Source: Solirubrobacterales bacterium (GTDB lineage: Bacteria; Actinomycetota; Thermoleophilia; Solirubrobacterales; Solirubrobacteraceae). From it: a DNA stretch of 14,356 nt. Shown here piece after piece: positions 13,902-14,356 of this stretch (position 1 is its first letter; every line of letters begins with the position of its first letter). A model generated the notes under the pieces. That model searched no databases, was not told the origin of the DNA, and was given only the letters and a program-made list of their open reading frames with translations. The stretch lies in contig JACRMD010000020.1 in NCBI GenBank assembly GCA_016215085.1, forward strand, positions 1 to 14,356, in the 5' to 3' direction. The position numbers and the translations under genes were made by a program.

Positions 13902-14345
13902 ATGGAGTCCTCCACGCCGACGCGCGTCCTGGTCGTCGCCCACAAGACCGCGGCGACGCCGGCGCTCCTCGAGGCGGTGCGCGAGCGTGCGGCCCGCGGG
14001 CCCTGCGCGTTCACCCTGCTGGTGCCGAACGCCGCGCACGGCCTGCACAAGATCGTCGACCCCGAGGACCAGGACCGCAGCGAGGCCGAGCAGGTGCTCG
14101 AGCTGGCGCTGCCGCTCCTGGAGGAGGCCGCCGGCGGGCACGTGGAGGGCATGGTCGGCGACCCCAACCCGCTCAACGCCGTGCAGGACGCCGTCAACGT
14201 GCGCGGCTTCGACGAGATCATCATCTCGACGCTGCCCACCCGGGTCTCCAAGTGGGTGCGGCTGGACCTCCCGAGCAAGGTGGGCGGGCTCGGCCTCCCG
14301 GTGACCACGGTGACGGCGAAGGAGCGCGCCGCGACCCCCGCTTGA
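13902..14345 (+). CDS. Small universal-stress-like (UspA-fold) protein
   Basis: A 147-residue cytosolic protein with an alternating alpha/beta pattern like the universal stress fold: strand TRVLVVAHKTA at 7-17, strand FTLLVPNAAHG at 37-47, a long acidic helix at 56-77, then VEGMVGDPNPLNAVQDAVN and the strand DEIIISTLP at 105-113, ending with LGLPVTTVTA. The ATP-binding signature G-x2-G-x9-G-S/T of Usp proteins is not visible; STLPTRVSKWVRLDLPSKV takes its place. Ligand and function are therefore unknown. Similar small proteins are common in actinobacteria by my recollection. The start is set by the strong ribosome site. The window ends 11 bases after the stop. Confidence 0.72.
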   Translation: MESSTPTRVLVVAHKTAATPALLEAVRERAARGPCAFTLLVPNAAHGLHKIVDPEDQDRSEAEQVLELALPLLEEAAGGHVEGMVGDPNPLNAVQDAVNVRGFDEIIISTLPTRVSKWVRLDLPSKVGGLGLPVTTVTAKERAATPA

Positions 14346-14356
14346 GCGGCGCGCCC

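Noticed and set aside
1..14356. CRISPR array, tRNA, rRNA, insertion sequence or phage attachment site
   Set aside because: No regularly spaced repeats, no cloverleaf or rRNA-like sequence, no transposase or integrase and no flanking repeats were seen on reading both strands.

Overview
The window is about 14.4 kb of very GC-rich DNA from a bacterial chromosome. I infer an actinobacterium, most likely of the class Thermoleophilia (Solirubrobacterales type). The reasons are the base composition, short-overlap operons using ATG and GTG starts, an InhA-like enoyl reductase, a MaoC-type dehydratase, and a secreted PASTA protein with a cysteine pair in its PASTA unit. This is inference from style, not from a marker gene. 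No RNA gene, CRISPR array, insertion sequence or phage gene was seen.

Layout. (1) Positions 1-3631, plus strand, is a cell-surface polysaccharide region: the 3' part of a GT4 glycosyltransferase, a Wzx/PST-type flippase, a hexapeptide-repeat acyltransferase and an SGNH-hydrolase-like protein whose catalytic blocks look degenerate. (2) Positions 3589-8678, minus strand, is a tight operon read right to left: a lipoprotein alpha/beta hydrolase, then fabG, acyl carrier protein, a MaoC dehydratase, an InhA/FabI-type enoyl reductase, fabD and fabH. Its last gene overlaps the last plus-strand gene tail to tail by 43 bases. (3) Positions 8753-13045, plus strand, diverges from the operon: a WbaZ-like GT4 enzyme, a second GT4 gene whose frame is broken near its 3' end, a secreted PASTA protein and an exostosin-like glycosyltransferase. 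(4) Positions 13216-14345, plus strand, holds an FKBP-type prolyl isomerase lipoprotein, a strong hairpin and a small universal-stress-like protein.

How they fit together. The operon encodes almost a full type II fatty acid cycle: priming ketosynthase, malonyl loading, carrier, ketoreduction, dehydration and enoyl reduction. It lacks an elongating KAS I/II (FabB/FabF). It sits between two sets of glycan assembly genes, so it may supply acyl chains for a surface glycolipid or lipid-linked polysaccharide, or it may simply be the housekeeping FAS-II. The sequence alone does not decide this.

The points most worth checking are the missing elongating ketosynthase, the lipoprotein hydrolase at the head of the operon, the altered SGNH catalytic blocks, the frame break at about 10860-10916, and two genes whose best start appears to be CTG.
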